Numbered from the stretch's first letter, positions 8,854 through 18,794 are shown. The stretch: DNA of 48,528 nucleotides from Pantoea septica (GCF_002095575.1 NZ_MLJJ01000031.1:1-48528); one strand, 5' to 3'. Notes: generated by a model not told the origin, from the sequence alone. Program-made: numbers and translations.

Positions 8854-10251
8854 ATGCCTGGCAACACTCACAAAAGCAGAACCTCAAACAAGGCGATGAC
8901 CTTGTTTGTCTGCTTTCTTGCAGCTCTCGCAGGGCTGTTATTTGGACTGGATATCGGTGTTATCGCAGGTGCGCTGCCGTTTATCGCCAAAGACTTTAAC
9001 GTGACCGCGCACCAGCAGGAGTGGATCGTTAGCTCCATGATGTTCGGCGCGGCGGTTGGCGCAGTCGGCTCCGGCTGGATGTCTTCACGTCTTGGTCGTA
9101 AAAAGAGCCTGATGGCCGGCGCCATTCTGTTCGTTATCGGTTCGCTCTGGTCCGCCATGGCGCCGAACCCGGAAATGCTGATCGTCGCACGCGTAGTGCT
9201 GGGTCTCGCCGTCGGCGTTGCCTCTTACACCGCGCCGCTCTACCTGTCTGAAATCGCGCCGGAAAAAATTCGCGGCTCGATGATTTCGCTCTATCAGCTG
9301 ATGATTACCATCGGTATTCTCGGCGCCTACCTCTCCGACACCGCCTTCAGCGCGTCCGGCGACTGGCGCTGGATGCTGGGCATCATCACTATTCCGGCGG
9401 TGCTGCTGCTGGTGGGCGTCTTCTTCCTGCCCAACAGCCCGCGCTGGCTGGCGGCCAGAGGCGACTTTCGCGACGCCCAGCGCGTGCTGGATCGTCTGCG
9501 CGACACCAGCGAGCAGGCGAAACGCGAGCTTGAAGAGATTCGCGAGAGCCTGAAGATCAAGCAGTCCGGCTGGCAGCTGTTCCAGAGCAACAGCAATTTC
9601 CGCCGCGCGGTGTTCCTCGGCGTGCTGCTGCAGGTGATGCAGCAGTTCACCGGTATGAACGTCATCATGTACTACGCGCCGAAGATTTTTGAAATCGCCG
9701 GCTTCACCAATACCACCGAGCAGATGTGGGGTACCGTTATCGTTGGCCTGGTCAACGTGCTGGCAACCTTTATCGCTATCGGCCTGGTGGACCGCTGGGG
9801 CCGTAAACCGACGCTGATCCTGGGCTTCCTGGTGATGGCGGCAGGTATGGGCGTGCTGGGCACCATGCTGCACATGGGCATCCATTCGCAGGGCGCGCAG
9901 TACTTCGCTATCGCCATGCTGCTGATGTTTATCGTCGGCTTCGCCATGAGCGCCGGTCCGCTGATTTGGGTGCTGTGTTCGGAAATCCAGCCGCTGAAAG
10001 GCCGCGACTTCGGTATTACCGTTTCGACCGCGACTAACTGGATCGCCAACATGATTGTCGGCGCGACCTTCCTCACGATGCTGAATACGCTGGGCAACGC
10101 GAACACCTTCTGGGTCTATGCGCTGCTGAACGTCTTCTTCATTGTGCTGACGCTAATGCTGATTCCAGAGACCAAAAACGTCTCGCTGGAGCACATCGAG
10201 CGCAACCTGATGTCCGGCAAAAAACTGCGCGACATCGGTTCAAACAACTAA
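8854..10251 (+). CDS. galP: Galactose:proton symporter GalP
   Basis: GalP is an inner-membrane sugar porter (major facilitator superfamily, 12 helices) importing galactose, and to some extent glucose, with protons. The 465-residue product is close to E. coli GalP (464). Sugar-porter signatures are present: [13 protein letters not shown] in helix 1, LGRKKS after helix 2, [21 protein letters not shown] at the end of helix 6, [14 protein letters not shown] in helix 7, [27 protein letters not shown], and [14 protein letters not shown] at the C-terminus. An in-frame ATG exists at 8830, but the ATG at 8854 has a strong GGAGG in front of it and the family N-terminus (...[19 protein letters not shown]). 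Two gal operators lie upstream. Confidence 0.97.
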   Translation: MPGNTHKSRTSNKAMTLFVCFLAALAGLLFGLDIGVIAGALPFIAKDFNVTAHQQEWIVSSMMFGAAVGAVGSGWMSSRLGRKKSLMAGAILFVIGSLWSAMAPNPEMLIVARVVLGLAVGVASYTAPLYLSEIAPEKIRGSMISLYQLMITIGILGAYLSDTAFSASGDWRWMLGIITIPAVLLLVGVFFLPNSPRWLAARGDFRDAQRVLDRLRDTSEQAKRELEEIRESLKIKQSGWQLFQSNSNFRRAVFLGVLLQVMQQFTGMNVIMYYAPKIFEIAGFTNTTEQMWGTVIVGLVNVLATFIAIGLVDRWGRKPTLILGFLVMAAGMGVLGTMLHMGIHSQGAQYFAIAMLLMFIVGFAMSAGPLIWVLCSEIQPLKGRDFGITVSTATNWIANMIVGATFLTMLNTLGNANTFWVYALLNVFFIVLTLMLIPETKNVSLEHIERNLMSGKKLRDIGSNN

Positions 10252-10257
10252 GTTACT

Positions 10258-10281
10258 CAGGCGGGCCAAAAGGCCCGCCTG
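10258..10281 (+). terminator. Hairpin after galP
   Basis: Perfect 10-bp stem CAGGCGGGCC/GGCCCGCCTG with AAAA loop, 6 bp after the galP stop. It lacks a T-run. A near-copy of the stem with a proper T-run lies at 10436-10461, with the branched repeat element between them. Confidence 0.6.
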
Positions 10282-10301
10282 AAGCGGTTAGCAATGTGCG
10301 G

Positions 10302-10412
10302 ACACGGGTGACAAGGCCCGATCGCAAAGACGCAAAAGCGCCATCCATGGCGGCTCGTCCCGCGCAGTCCCTTGCGCGGGACGCTTTGCTCTTTGGTCCT
10401 TGTCACCCGTGT
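10302..10412. repeat. Branched inverted-repeat element, copy 1
   Basis: A 15-bp perfect outer stem (10302-10316 with 10398-10412) encloses GCAAAG...CTTTGC, a small CGCCA/TGGCG hairpin and a 9-bp hairpin TCCCGCGCA/TGCGCGGGA. The same architecture recurs at 46370-46478. Shared sequence includes GGCCCGATCGCAAAG and GCGGGACGCTTTGCTCTT, while the outer stem differs by paired changes. The hexamer GTTAGC flanks it at 10287-10292 and 10422-10427, possibly a target duplication. It may be a palindromic mobile repeat or a structured RNA. Confidence 0.8.
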
Positions 10413-10435
10413 TTTGAGTTTGTTAGCCGTCTGAA

Positions 10436-10461
10436 GGTGGGCCTTATGGCCCGCCTTTTTT
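10436..10461 (+). terminator. Second galP-side terminator
   Basis: Stem GGTGGGCC/GGCCCGCC (one G-T pair) with TTAT loop, followed by TTTTTT. It closely resembles the hairpin right after galP, as if one terminator had been duplicated or split by insertion of the repeat. Confidence 0.75.
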
Positions 10462-10503
10462 ATTTGATTGAGTTCTTCCCTCTCGCCGCCTATGCTTTTC
10501 GCC

Positions 10504-11016
10504 ATGAAAACGCCCCGACTTCCCATCGCCCTCCAACAGGCCGTTATGCGCTCGCTGCGCCATTTTTTACAGCTTGCCAGCGACAGGCTGGAGCGCCCGT
10601 TTGCCGAACCTGCGCTGGTCTATCAGCAGCGCGGCACGGCGGCAGGCACCGCCTGGCTGGAAAAATGGGAAATTCGCCTCAATCCGGTGCTGCTGATGGA
10701 AAACCAGCAGGCATTCATCGATGAGGTGGTGCCGCACGAGCTGGCGCATCTGCTGGTATGGAAAGTCTTTGGCCGCGTGCCGCCGCACGGCAAAGAGTGG
10801 AAGTGGATGATGCAGGAAGTGCTTGGCGTGCCCGCACGTCGCACCCATCAGTTCGAAATCGCCTCGGTGCGCGCCGCCACCTTTCCTTACCGCTGCGGAT
10901 GCCAGCAGCATCACCTCACGGTACGCCGCCATAACCGCGTGCTGCGCGGCGAAAGCGAATACCGCTGCGTGCGCTGCAAAAGCCTGTTAAAACCGGGCGA
11001 CTATTCGCCAGCCTGA
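10504..11016 (+). CDS. sprT: SprT-family zinc metalloprotein
   Basis: SprT is a conserved cytosolic protein with a zinc-metallopeptidase-like fold. The 170-residue product aligns along its length with E. coli SprT (165). HELAH at residues 78-82 is the metal-binding motif. A C-terminal zinc-ribbon region follows (YRCGCQQHH ... [10 protein letters not shown]). The start [16 protein letters not shown] equals the E. coli N-terminus (MKTSRLPIAIQQAVMR); the frame opens 12 codons earlier but that extension has no family match. It sits between galP and endA as in E. coli. Substrates of SprT in bacteria are not established. Confidence 0.93.
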   Translation: MKTPRLPIALQQAVMRSLRHFLQLASDRLERPFAEPALVYQQRGTAAGTAWLEKWEIRLNPVLLMENQQAFIDEVVPHELAHLLVWKVFGRVPPHGKEWKWMMQEVLGVPARRTHQFEIASVRAATFPYRCGCQQHHLTVRRHNRVLRGESEYRCVRCKSLLKPGDYSPA

Positions 11017-11094
11017 GCGGAATTCCCATTCCGCTCGCGACGTCATTCTGCTACCCTGCCGCACTTTTTTACCGACTGAGAATGATTCCGCAAT

Positions 11095-11802
11095 ATGTCT
11101 CGCAAAATTATCTGCGCCGTCGCGCTGCTGCTCTCCCCTCTCGCTGCCCAGGCGATCGCCCTGAACAACTACCATCAGAATAACTTTCAACAGGCGAAAA
11201 CCTTCGCTGCGGCGATTAACGCCGACGCGCCCGGCTCCTTCTACTGCGGCTGTAAAATCAGCTGGCAGGGTAAAAAAGGCATACCCGATCTCAACAGCTG
11301 CGGCTATCAGGTGCGTAAAAACGCCAACCGCGCCGGACGCATCGAGTGGGAACATGTGATGCCCGCCTGGGAGTTCGGCCATCAGCGTCAGTGCTGGCAG
11401 AACGGCGGCCGCAAAAACTGCAGCAAAGACGCCGACTACCGCCGCATCGAAAGCGATCTGCATAACCTGCAGCCCGCCGTCGGCGAGGTCAACGGCGACC
11501 GCGGCAACTTCGCCTACAGCCAGTGGAACGGCGGCGAACAGCAGTATGGCCAGTGCGCCATGAAGGTGGACTTCAAGAACAAGCAGGCCGAGCCGCCCGC
11601 CCGCGCCCGCGGCGCCATCGCGCGCACCTACTTCTATATGCGCGACCAGTATCATCTGCGCCTGTCGCGCCAGCAGACTCAGCTTTTCACCGTCTGGGAC
11701 AAGCTCTATCCGGTCTCCAGCTGGGAGTGCGAACGTGACCAGCGCATCGCGCGCGTGCAGGGTAATCACAATCCTTATGTGCAGCAGGCTTGCCAGCGTT
11801 AA
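11095..11802 (+). CDS. endA: Periplasmic endonuclease I EndA
   Basis: EndA is a periplasmic, non-specific double-strand DNase. The 235-residue product starts with a cleavable signal peptide ([20 protein letters not shown]), matching E. coli EndA in size. The catalytic region [11 protein letters not shown] has the key His at residue 87. Eight cysteines in the mature part (including CGC at 51-53, and single ones in RQCW, KNCSK, YGQCAM, WECERD and QQACQR) fit the disulphide-rich fold that depends on periplasmic oxidation. It is followed by rsmE after 73 bp. Confidence 0.96.
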   Translation: MSRKIICAVALLLSPLAAQAIALNNYHQNNFQQAKTFAAAINADAPGSFYCGCKISWQGKKGIPDLNSCGYQVRKNANRAGRIEWEHVMPAWEFGHQRQCWQNGGRKNCSKDADYRRIESDLHNLQPAVGEVNGDRGNFAYSQWNGGEQQYGQCAMKVDFKNKQAEPPARARGAIARTYFYMRDQYHLRLSRQQTQLFTVWDKLYPVSSWECERDQRIARVQGNHNPYVQQACQR

Positions 11803-11836
11803 AATCACTGCCCTACACTAACGTCTTCTCGATATT

Positions 11837-11855
11837 GCCGCGCCGGGTGCGCGGC
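11837..11855 (+). terminator. Hairpin in the endA-rsmE gap
   Basis: Perfect 7-bp stem GCCGCGC/GCGCGGC with a 5-base loop, 20 bp before rsmE. No T-run follows, so it may be a partial terminator or an mRNA-stabilising stem. Confidence 0.4.
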
Positions 11856-11875
11856 GCTCAGCTTTCAGGGCCTGT

Positions 11876-12607
11876 ATGCGCATACCTCGCATTTATCATT
11901 CCGAACCTTTAACCAGCGGCAGCGAGATCGCGCTGGACGAAGACGCCTCTAACCACGTTGGACGCGTTCTGCGCATGACCAGCGGCCAGCGTCTGGAACT
12001 CTTTGATGGCACTAATCTGACTTTTGCGGCAGAGATCACTCTTGTCGATAAAAAGCGTGTAAAAGTAAGAGTCCTTGAAGGCCAGCCCGACGATCGTGAG
12101 TCTCCCCTGTTTCTGCATCTCGGCCAGGTGATGTCGCGCGGCGAAAAGATGGAGTTCACTATCCAGAAATCGATTGAGCTGGGTGTGAGCGTGATAACCC
12201 CCCTCTTTTCCGAACGTTGCGGCGTAAAGCTGGATGCCGAACGGCTGGCGAAAAAACGCCAGCAGTGGCAAAAGATCGCTATCGCCGCCTGCGAACAGTG
12301 CGGCCGCAATCGCGTGCCGGAAATCCGCCCGGCGATGACGCTGGAGGCCTGGTGCGCCGAGGTCGACGACGGCCTGAAACTCAACCTGCATCCGCGCGCG
12401 CAGCAGAGCATCAACACGCTGCCGCAGCCGGTCGAGCGGGTTCGCCTGCTGATCGGCCCGGAAGGCGGACTAAGCGCCGAGGAGATCGCCATGACCGGCG
12501 AGCGCGGTTTTACCGATATTTTGCTCGGCCCGCGCGTTTTACGCACGGAAACCACCGCGCTGACCGCGATTACGGCACTCCAGGTGAGGTTTGGCGATCT
12601 CGGCTAG
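11876..12607 (+). CDS. rsmE: 16S rRNA m3U1498 methyltransferase RsmE
   Basis: RsmE methylates N3 of U1498 in 16S rRNA on the small subunit, using S-adenosylmethionine. The 243-residue product has the N-terminal PUA-like RNA-binding part ([10 protein letters not shown] ... [11 protein letters not shown]) and a C-terminal SPOUT domain with the trefoil-knot motifs [13 protein letters not shown] and [16 protein letters not shown]. Length equals that of E. coli RsmE. It lies between endA and gshB as in E. coli. Confidence 0.96.
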   Translation: MRIPRIYHSEPLTSGSEIALDEDASNHVGRVLRMTSGQRLELFDGTNLTFAAEITLVDKKRVKVRVLEGQPDDRESPLFLHLGQVMSRGEKMEFTIQKSIELGVSVITPLFSERCGVKLDAERLAKKRQQWQKIAIAACEQCGRNRVPEIRPAMTLEAWCAEVDDGLKLNLHPRAQQSINTLPQPVERVRLLIGPEGGLSAEEIAMTGERGFTDILLGPRVLRTETTALTAITALQVRFGDLG

Positions 12608-12661
12608 GGAATAATCAGGGTTTATATTAAGACGCGCGCAGCACTTACTGGCGTCCTGACT

Positions 12662-12708
12662 GGTCAGCCTGCGCTGACCGCACAGAACGAGGCGGAAAAG
12701 ACCGCCTC
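12662..12708 (+). promoter_or_regulatory. Two tandem hairpins in the gshB leader
   Basis: A 7-bp stem GGTCAGC/GCTGACC (12662-12679) and a 7-bp stem GAGGCGG/CCGCCTC (12689-12708) lie just before the gshB ribosome site GAGGAGAGA. They may terminate read-through from rsmE or influence gshB translation. No T-run is present. Confidence 0.4.
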
Positions 12709-12723
12709 TCTGAGGAGAGAATA

Positions 12724-13668
12724 ATGATTAAACTTGGCATCGTTATGGACCCTATCGCGTCCATTAACATTAAAAAAGACACCAGCTTCGCCATGTTGCT
12801 GGAAGCACAGCGCCGCGGTTACGAAATTCACTATATGGAGATGGCCGATCTCTCGCTGCGCGGCGGCGTCTCTTACGCCCGCACCCGCCTGCTGAGCGTC
12901 GATCAGAACTATGATAAATGGTATGAGTTCGGCAGCGAGCAGGAGATCAAGCTGGCCGATCTCAACGTGGTCCTGATGCGTAAGGATCCGCCGTTCGACA
13001 CCGAGTTTATCTACGCCACCTATATTCTGGAGCGCGCCGAAGAGCAAGGCACGCTGATCGTCAACAAGCCGCAGAGCCTGCGCGACTGTAACGAGAAGCT
13101 CTACACCGCCTGGTTCTCGGAGTTCACGCCGGATACGCTGGTGACGCGCAGCAAGGAGAAACTGCGCGCTTTCTGGCAGGAGCACGGCGACATTATTATG
13201 AAGCCGCTGGACGGCATGGGTGGCGCATCGATCTTCCGCGTCAAGCAGGACGATCCGAACTTCGGCGTGATTACCGAGACGCTGACTAACCACGGGCAGT
13301 TCTTCTGTATGGCGCAGAACTATCTGCCGGCCATTAAAGAAGGCGATAAACGCGTGCTGGTGGTGGACGGCGAGCCGGTGCCTTACTGCCTGGCGCGCAT
13401 CCCGCAGGGTGGCGAAACGCGCGGCAACCTGGCGGCAGGCGGCCGTGGCGAAGCGCGTCCGCTGAGCGAAAGCGACTGGGAAATTGCCCGCCGCGTCGGC
13501 CCGACGCTGAAAGCAAAAGGATTGATTTTTGTCGGTCTGGATATCATTGGTGATAAACTCACTGAAGTGAACGTCACCAGCCCGACCTGCGTGCGTGAAA
13601 TCGAAGCCGCATTCCCGATCTCCATCACCGGTATGTTGATGGACGCTATCGAGAAGCGTCTGGGCTGA
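12724..13668 (+). CDS. gshB: Glutathione synthetase GshB
   Basis: GshB joins gamma-glutamylcysteine and glycine with ATP to give glutathione. The 314-residue product is an ATP-grasp enzyme of E. coli length (about 315). N-terminal MIKLGIVMDPIASINIKKDTS, the central ATP-grasp strand IIMKPLDGMGGASIF, and LTEVNVTSPTCVREIE near the C-terminus (metal and ATP ligands) are all seen. The ATG follows GAGGAGAGA closely, a very good ribosome site. It is followed by a terminator before yqgE. Confidence 0.97.
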   Translation: MIKLGIVMDPIASINIKKDTSFAMLLEAQRRGYEIHYMEMADLSLRGGVSYARTRLLSVDQNYDKWYEFGSEQEIKLADLNVVLMRKDPPFDTEFIYATYILERAEEQGTLIVNKPQSLRDCNEKLYTAWFSEFTPDTLVTRSKEKLRAFWQEHGDIIMKPLDGMGGASIFRVKQDDPNFGVITETLTNHGQFFCMAQNYLPAIKEGDKRVLVVDGEPVPYCLARIPQGGETRGNLAAGGRGEARPLSESDWEIARRVGPTLKAKGLIFVGLDIIGDKLTEVNVTSPTCVREIEAAFPISITGMLMDAIEKRLG

Positions 13669-13705
13669 GCATGACCCTGGAGCCAGGCTCCGTGATCAAC
13701 CCAAA

Positions 13706-13734
13706 CCGGCGCATACCCGCGCCGGCTATTTTTG
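13706..13734 (+). terminator. gshB terminator
   Basis: Perfect stem CCGGCGC/GCGCCGG with a 6-base loop followed by CTATTTTT, 37 bp after the gshB stop. Confidence 0.75.
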
Positions 13735-13749
13735 GTACATCGAGTGAGA

Positions 13750-14313
13750 ATGAATTTACAGCATCATTTTTTGATTGCCATGCCTTCCCTACAGGATCCC
13801 TTTTTCAAACGCTCAGTAGTCTATATCTGCGAGCACAATGAAGAAGGCGCGATGGGTTTGATTATCAACAAGCCGATGGAAAATCTGACGGTCGAAGGCA
13901 TTTTAAAGAAGCTGAAAATCACGTCAGGCGAGCGCGATCCCGCGATTCGTCTGGACAAACCGGTATTCAGCGGCGGCCCGCTGGCTGAGGATCGCGGCTT
14001 TATTCTTCACTCCGCGCAGCGCACCTTCTCTTCCAGCATCCGCATTTCCGATACCACGGTGATCACCACCTCGCGCGACGTGCTGGAGTCGCTCGGCACC
14101 GCTTCGCAGCCGGAGCATGTACTGGTGGCGCTGGGCTACTGCGCCTGGGAGAAAGATCAGCTGGAAAACGAGCTGATGGAGAACGCCTGGCTCACCACGC
14201 CCGCCAACAGCAATATTCTGTTCCAGACGCCGATCGCCGATCGCTGGCGCGAAGCGGCGCGCAGCATCGGCATCGATATTCACAGCATCGCCAGCGATGC
14301 GGGACACGCCTGA
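13750..14313 (+). CDS. yqgE: YqgE/AlgH family protein
   Basis: A conserved protein of the DUF179 (YqgE/AlgH) family; its biochemical role is not established. The 187-residue product equals E. coli YqgE in length and matches throughout: [77 protein letters not shown] six codons upstream is in frame but the ATG at 13750 gives the family start. Its stop overlaps the ruvX start (TGATG), so the two are translationally coupled, an arrangement also seen in E. coli. Confidence 0.95.
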   Translation: MNLQHHFLIAMPSLQDPFFKRSVVYICEHNEEGAMGLIINKPMENLTVEGILKKLKITSGERDPAIRLDKPVFSGGPLAEDRGFILHSAQRTFSSSIRISDTTVITTSRDVLESLGTASQPEHVLVALGYCAWEKDQLENELMENAWLTTPANSNILFQTPIADRWREAARSIGIDIHSIASDAGHA

Positions 14314-14729
14314 TGACGACGCAAACGCTGCTGGGTTTTGACTTCGGCACCAAAAGCATCGGCGTCGCGGTCGGCCAGCAGTTGACCGGCAGCGCCCGCC
14401 CGCTCGCCGCGCTGAAAGCGCAGGACGGCACGCCGGACTGGCTGCAGATCGAGCGCCTGCTCAAGGAGTGGCAGCCTGATTTCGTGGTGGTCGGCCTGCC
14501 GCTGAATATGGACGGCACCGAGCAGCCGCTTACCGCGCGCGCGCGCAAGTTCGCCAACCGCCTGCACGGCCGCTTCGGCGTGCGCGTCGAGCTGCAGGAC
14601 GAACGCCTCAGCACGGTAGAAGCGCGTGCCGGCCTGTTCGAACGCGGCGGCTATCGCGCGCTGAATAAAGGCTCGGTGGACTCGCAGTCGGCGGCGATTA
14701 TTCTGCAGGACTGGTTCGAAACCCACTAA
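14313..14729 (+). CDS. ruvX: RuvX/YqgF Holliday-junction-resolvase-like protein
   Basis: RuvX (YqgF) has a RNase H-like fold and has been linked to rRNA processing and Holliday-junction cleavage. The 138-residue product, the same length as in E. coli, shows the acidic motifs [14 protein letters not shown] near the N-terminus, [17 protein letters not shown] in the middle, and DERLSTVEA plus [13 protein letters not shown] towards the end. Its ATG overlaps the yqgE stop by one base. Its 3' end overlaps the 3' end of the convergent pilT-like gene by 32 bp. Confidence 0.95.
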   Translation: MTTQTLLGFDFGTKSIGVAVGQQLTGSARPLAALKAQDGTPDWLQIERLLKEWQPDFVVVGLPLNMDGTEQPLTARARKFANRLHGRFGVRVELQDERLSTVEARAGLFERGGYRALNKGSVDSQSAAIILQDWFETH

Positions 14730-15750
14730 GGCCCGTCTCGCTCTCGCCTGATTCAGGAGCGATCAGCCCTTCCCGCTGCCGCGATAGCAGGCTCTGTTCG
14801 AAGGTTTGCATGCCGGCCTGCGCGCCGGTTTGCAGCAGCGCGCCGATCTGATGCATCTTGCCGTCGCGGATCAGGCTGGCGATGGCGGGCGTGGCGATCA
14901 GCACCTCAAACAGCCCGATGCGTCCGCCGTCGCGCGCCGCGATCAGCTTCTGCGCCATTACCGCTTTCAGACTGCCTGCCAGCTGGGCGCGCACCAGGTT
15001 TTTCTCCTCCGCCGGAAAGACATCCACCAGGCGATCGACCGCCTGCGCCGCGCCGCGCGTGTGCAGCGTGGCGAGCACCAGATGCCCGGTTTCGGCGGCG
15101 GTGAGCGCCTGGCGAATAGTATCGCCGTCGCGCAGCTCGCCCAGCAGGATGACGTCGGGATCTTCACGCAGCGCGGCGCGCAGCCCGAGGCTGAACGAGG
15201 CGCAGTGCGTGCCGATTTCGCGCTGCTGGATCAGCGACTGCCGGCTCTGGTGAATAAACTCGATGGGATCCTCCAGCGTAATAATGTGCTTCGCCTGCTG
15301 ACGGTTAATGGCGTCGACCATCGCGGCAAGCGTGGTCGACTTGCCGCTGCCGGTCGCGCCGGTCACTAATACCAGCCCATCCTCCAGCAGCAGCCAGCGC
15401 GACGCCGCCGCTGGCAGGCGCAGGCTCTCCAGCGTTGGGCAGCGGGTCGCCAGCGTCCGCAGCGCCAGCGACAGCCCCTGCCGCTGGCGGAACAGGCTGG
15501 CGCGCAGCCGCTGACCGTCGACCAGCGAGAAAGCGAAATCGGTTTGCCCCTGTGCCGCCAGCTCTTCGCGCTGCCGCGGGCCGAGATAGCGCCCGATAAC
15601 CTGCTCCAGCCAGTCGGCCGTCAGCGGCGCGAGATTGGGAAGCGGCTCCAGCCTGCCGTGGCGCCGCCAGCGCGGCGAATCTCCGCTGCACAGGTGCAGA
15701 TCGGCGGCATTATGCTTTACACTAAGCGCCACCATTTCTTCCAACTCCAT
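14698..15750 (-). CDS. yggR: PilT-like type IV pilus retraction ATPase homologue (YggR)
   Basis: A GspE/PilT-superfamily ATPase of about 350 residues, orthologous to E. coli YggR. PilT-type proteins power pilus retraction at the inner membrane. Walker [10 protein letters not shown] is at residues 131-139; the Asp box ITLEDPIEF, Walker [11 protein letters not shown] and His box [10 protein letters not shown] follow in the normal order. The start at 15750 ([20 protein letters not shown]) fits YggR ([14 protein letters not shown]); an ATG 12 codons upstream would run into yggS. No pilus genes are beside it. It diverges from yggS with only 16 bp between the start codons and overlaps the ruvX 3' end. 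Confidence 0.93.
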   Translation of the reverse strand: MELEEMVALSVKHNAADLHLCSGDSPRWRRHGRLEPLPNLAPLTADWLEQVIGRYLGPRQREELAAQGQTDFAFSLVDGQRLRASLFRQRQGLSLALRTLATRCPTLESLRLPAAASRWLLLEDGLVLVTGATGSGKSTTLAAMVDAINRQQAKHIITLEDPIEFIHQSRQSLIQQREIGTHCASFSLGLRAALREDPDVILLGELRDGDTIRQALTAAETGHLVLATLHTRGAAQAVDRLVDVFPAEEKNLVRAQLAGSLKAVMAQKLIAARDGGRIGLFEVLIATPAIASLIRDGKMHQIGALLQTGAQAGMQTFEQSLLSRQREGLIAPESGESETGLSGFRTSPAE

Positions 15751-15766
15751 AGATAGCCTCCTGACG

Positions 15767-16474
15767 ATGACCTCAATCCAGCACAACCTACAGCAACTGC
15801 GTCAGCGAATCCGCGCTGCCGCAACGCAATGCGGGCGCGATCCAGAAGAAGTTACGCTGCTTGCCGTCAGTAAAACCAAACCTGCGAGCGCGATCGAGGA
15901 AGCCATCGAAGCCGGGCAGCTCGCCTTCGGCGAAAATTACGTGCAGGAAGGGGTTGAAAAGATTGAGGCGCTGGCCGCACATCCTGAGGTGGAGTGGCAC
16001 TTCATCGGCCCGCTGCAGTCGAATAAAAGCCGCCTGGTCGCGGAGCATTTCGCCTGGTGCCATACGGTGGATCGTCTGAAGATCGCCCAGCGCCTGAACG
16101 ATCAGCGTCCCGACTCGCTGCCGCCGCTGAAAGTGTTGATTCAGGTAAATATCAGTGACGAAAACAGCAAATCTGGCATCATGCTGGAGGATTTGGCTGA
16201 GCTGGCGCAGCAGGTTGCCGCGCTGCCGCGGCTGCAGCTGCGCGGACTGATGGCGATCCCGGCGCCGGAGAGCGACTACGCGCGCCAGCTGGCGGTGTGT
16301 CAGCGAATGGCCGACGCCTTCCGTGAGCTGAAGCAGCGCTATCCCGACGTCGACACGCTTTCTCTGGGAATGAGCGACGACATGGAAGCGGCTATTGCCG
16401 CAGGCAGCACCATGGTGCGCATCGGCACCGCGATTTTCGGCGCGCGGGATTATGCGCGCAACCCACAACAATAA
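15767..16474 (+). CDS. yggS: PLP homeostasis protein YggS
   Basis: YggS binds pyridoxal phosphate and helps control free PLP and amino-acid pools; it has a TIM-barrel fold and no known catalysis. The 235-residue product carries the PLP lysine in LLAVSKTKP at residue 36, as in E. coli. FGENYVQE, WHFIGPLQSNK, VLIQVNIS, GLMAIP, SLGMSDDMEAAI and VRIGTAIFGAR are family motifs. The frame is open upstream to 15635 but that overlaps the divergent yggR. yggT follows after 12 bp. Confidence 0.95.
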   Translation: MTSIQHNLQQLRQRIRAAATQCGRDPEEVTLLAVSKTKPASAIEEAIEAGQLAFGENYVQEGVEKIEALAAHPEVEWHFIGPLQSNKSRLVAEHFAWCHTVDRLKIAQRLNDQRPDSLPPLKVLIQVNISDENSKSGIMLEDLAELAQQVAALPRLQLRGLMAIPAPESDYARQLAVCQRMADAFRELKQRYPDVDTLSLGMSDDMEAAIAAGSTMVRIGTAIFGARDYARNPQQ

Positions 16475-16486
16475 TTGAGGAACCTC

Positions 16487-17041
16487 ATGTTAACACTGAC
16501 GTTTTTAGTCAAAACGCTGATCGACCTGTATGTGATGGTGCTGCTGCTGCGCATCTGGATGCAGTGGTCGCGCTGCGATTTTTATAATCCGCTGTCGCAG
16601 TTCGTGGTGAAAATCACCCAGCCAGTTATCAAGCCGCTGCGCCGCATTATTCCAGCCATCGGTCCGATCGATACCGCCTCGCTGCTGCTGGCGTTTGTGC
16701 TGACGACGCTGAAATACCCGATTTTGCTGCTGATCCAGGTCGGCGCCTTCTCTGTCGATCCGGCCAATCTGCTGGTCGGCCTGCTGTCGCTGGTGAAATC
16801 CGCCGGCTATCTGGTGTTCTGGGTGATCATCATTCGCTCGCTGATGAGCTGGATCAGCCAGGGACGCGGCCCGCTGGACTATGTGCTGGTGCAGCTGACC
16901 GAACCGCTGATGTCGCCGATTCGCCGCATTCTGCCTGCGATGGGCGGCATCGACTTCTCGGCGATGATTGTGATTCTGGTGCTCTACGCCCTGAACTTCC
17001 TCGGAATGGATCTGTTTCCGGGCCTCTGGTTTCTGCTGTAA
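16487..17041 (+). CDS. yggT: YggT family membrane protein
   Basis: A small inner-membrane protein of the YGGT family, implicated in osmotic shock tolerance in some bacteria; function not firmly known. The 184 residues contain two repeated YGGT units, each with hydrophobic helices and an [22 protein letters not shown] or [14 protein letters not shown] segment followed by PxRRIxPAxGxID. The ATG at 16487 follows GAGGAAC; a TTG four codons earlier is possible but less likely. E. coli has yggU between yggT and rdgB; here rdgB follows after only 17 bp. Confidence 0.92.
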   Translation: MLTLTFLVKTLIDLYVMVLLLRIWMQWSRCDFYNPLSQFVVKITQPVIKPLRRIIPAIGPIDTASLLLAFVLTTLKYPILLLIQVGAFSVDPANLLVGLLSLVKSAGYLVFWVIIIRSLMSWISQGRGPLDYVLVQLTEPLMSPIRRILPAMGGIDFSAMIVILVLYALNFLGMDLFPGLWFLL

Positions 17042-17058
17042 ATATGACTGGAACTGCT

Positions 17059-17652
17059 ATGCAAAAAGTTGTGCTCGCCACCGGCAATCCCGGCAAGGTA
17101 CGTGAACTGGCGGATCTCCTCTCCGCCTTTGGCCTGGATATCGTGGCGCAAACCGATCTGGGCGTGGAGTCGGCGGAAGAGACCGGCCTGACCTTTATCG
17201 AAAACGCCATCCTGAAAGCGCGGCACGCCGCGCAGATCACCGGCCTGCCCGCCATCGCCGACGATTCGGGCCTGGCGGTGGATGCGCTGGGCGGCGCGCC
17301 CGGCATCTATTCAGCGCGCTACGCCGGAGAGGCGGCCAGCGATCGGGAGAACCTTGAGAAGCTGCTGAACGCGCTGGAAACGGTGCCGGACGGCGAACGT
17401 CAGGCGCAGTTCCACTGCGTGCTGGTCTATCTGCGCCATGCGGAAGATCCGACGCCGCTGGTCTTCCACGGCAGCTGGGCGGGCGAGATCACCCGCTCCG
17501 CCGCCGGCGAAGGCGGTTTCGGCTACGATCCGATTTTCTACGTGCCCGAACTGGGCAAAACCGCCGCCGAGCTAAGCAAAACGGAAAAAGGCGCGGTTTC
17601 TCATCGAGGCAAAGCATTGACGCTGCTGCTGGAAGCGATGCGCAATGCCTGA
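17059..17652 (+). CDS. rdgB: XTP/dITP diphosphatase RdgB
   Basis: RdgB hydrolyses non-canonical purine nucleotides (dITP, XTP) and so keeps them out of DNA and RNA. The 197-residue product equals the E. coli length. Motifs are the N-terminal [11 protein letters not shown], the central [34 protein letters not shown] and SHRGKA near the end. An ATG five codons upstream (17044) is also possible, but [10 protein letters not shown] is the E. coli start. The last 8 bp overlap hemW, so yggS, yggT, rdgB and hemW look like one operon. Confidence 0.95.
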   Translation: MQKVVLATGNPGKVRELADLLSAFGLDIVAQTDLGVESAEETGLTFIENAILKARHAAQITGLPAIADDSGLAVDALGGAPGIYSARYAGEAASDRENLEKLLNALETVPDGERQAQFHCVLVYLRHAEDPTPLVFHGSWAGEITRSAAGEGGFGYDPIFYVPELGKTAAELSKTEKGAVSHRGKALTLLLEAMRNA

Positions 17653-18784
17653 TTTACCGCCGTTAAGCCTCTACATCCATATTCCGTGGTGCGTGCAGAA
17701 GTGCCCCTACTGCGACTTCAACTCCCATGCGTTGAAAGGCGAGGTGCCGCACGTCGAGTATGTGCAGCACCTGCTGCGCGATCTGGAAAACGACCTGCCG
17801 CTGACCCACGGGCGCGCCGTGCGCACCATTTTTATCGGCGGCGGCACGCCGAGCCTGCTGAGCGGCGAGGCGATGCAGATGCTGATGGACGGCGTGCGCG
17901 CGCGGCTGCCGCTGGCGACGGATGCGGAAATCACCATGGAGGCCAATCCCGGCACCGTAGAGGCTGACCGCTTCAGCGCCTATCAGCTGGCGGGCATTAA
18001 CCGTATCTCTATCGGCGTGCAGAGCTTCGATTCGCAGAAGCTGGAGCGGCTGGGGCGCATTCACGGCCCGGACGAGGCGAAGCGCGCCGCACAGCTGGCC
18101 GAGGGGCTGCATCTGCGCAGCTTTAACCTCGACCTGATGCACGGCCTGCCCGATCAGTCGCTGGAAGAGGCGTTGAGCGACCTGAAGCAGGCTATCGCAC
18201 TCAACCCGCCGCATCTCTCCTGGTATCAGCTGACCATCGAGCCGAATACGCTGTTCGGCTCGCGTCCGCCGACGCTGCCGGACGACGACGCGCTGTGGGA
18301 TATCTTCGAGCAAGGGGATCGTCTGCTGACCGCCGCCGGCTATCAGCAGTATGAGACCTCCGCCTACGCGAAGCCCGGCTACCGCTGCGAGCACAACCTC
18401 AACTACTGGCGCTTTGGCGACTACCTCGGCATTGGCTGCGGCGCGCACGGCAAGCTGACCCAGCCTGACGGACGCATCGTGCGCACCGTGAAGACGCGCC
18501 ACCCGCGCGGCTTTATGCAGGGCCGCTATCAGGAGAAGCAGTATGAGGTCGCCGACGCGGAGAAGCCCTTCGAATACTTTATGAACCGTTTCCGCCTGCT
18601 GGAAGCGGCGCCGCGCGAGGAGTTTGCGCGCTACACCGGCCTGAGCGAGCAGACCATTCGGCCGCAGATGGATGCGGCGATCGCGGCAGGCTACGTAGCG
18701 GAGAGCGCCACGCACTGGCAGATAACGGAAAAAGGTAAGCTGTTTTTGAACTCGCTGCTGGAGCTGTTTTTGGCGGAGGAGTAA
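17645..18784 (+). CDS. hemW: Haem chaperone HemW, radical SAM family
   Basis: HemW is a radical-SAM-like protein related to HemN that binds haem and delivers it to target proteins. The 379-residue product has the iron-sulphur motif CVQKCPYC with cysteines at residues 16, 20 and 23, then [32 protein letters not shown] and the C-terminal HemN-type region ([12 protein letters not shown]). It lacks the extra N-terminal cysteine found before the motif in true HemN enzymes. The start overlaps the end of rdgB by 8 bp. Confidence 0.95.
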   Translation: MPDLPPLSLYIHIPWCVQKCPYCDFNSHALKGEVPHVEYVQHLLRDLENDLPLTHGRAVRTIFIGGGTPSLLSGEAMQMLMDGVRARLPLATDAEITMEANPGTVEADRFSAYQLAGINRISIGVQSFDSQKLERLGRIHGPDEAKRAAQLAEGLHLRSFNLDLMHGLPDQSLEEALSDLKQAIALNPPHLSWYQLTIEPNTLFGSRPPTLPDDDALWDIFEQGDRLLTAAGYQQYETSAYAKPGYRCEHNLNYWRFGDYLGIGCGAHGKLTQPDGRIVRTVKTRHPRGFMQGRYQEKQYEVADAEKPFEYFMNRFRLLEAAPREEFARYTGLSEQTIRPQMDAAIAAGYVAESATHWQITEKGKLFLNSLLELFLAEE

Positions 18785-18794
18785 GTGGAAACAA

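Noticed and set aside
10258..10461. tRNA-like gene suspected from the branched fold
   Set aside because: The fold has a long outer stem and lacks the tRNA D, anticodon and T-loop consensus sequences.
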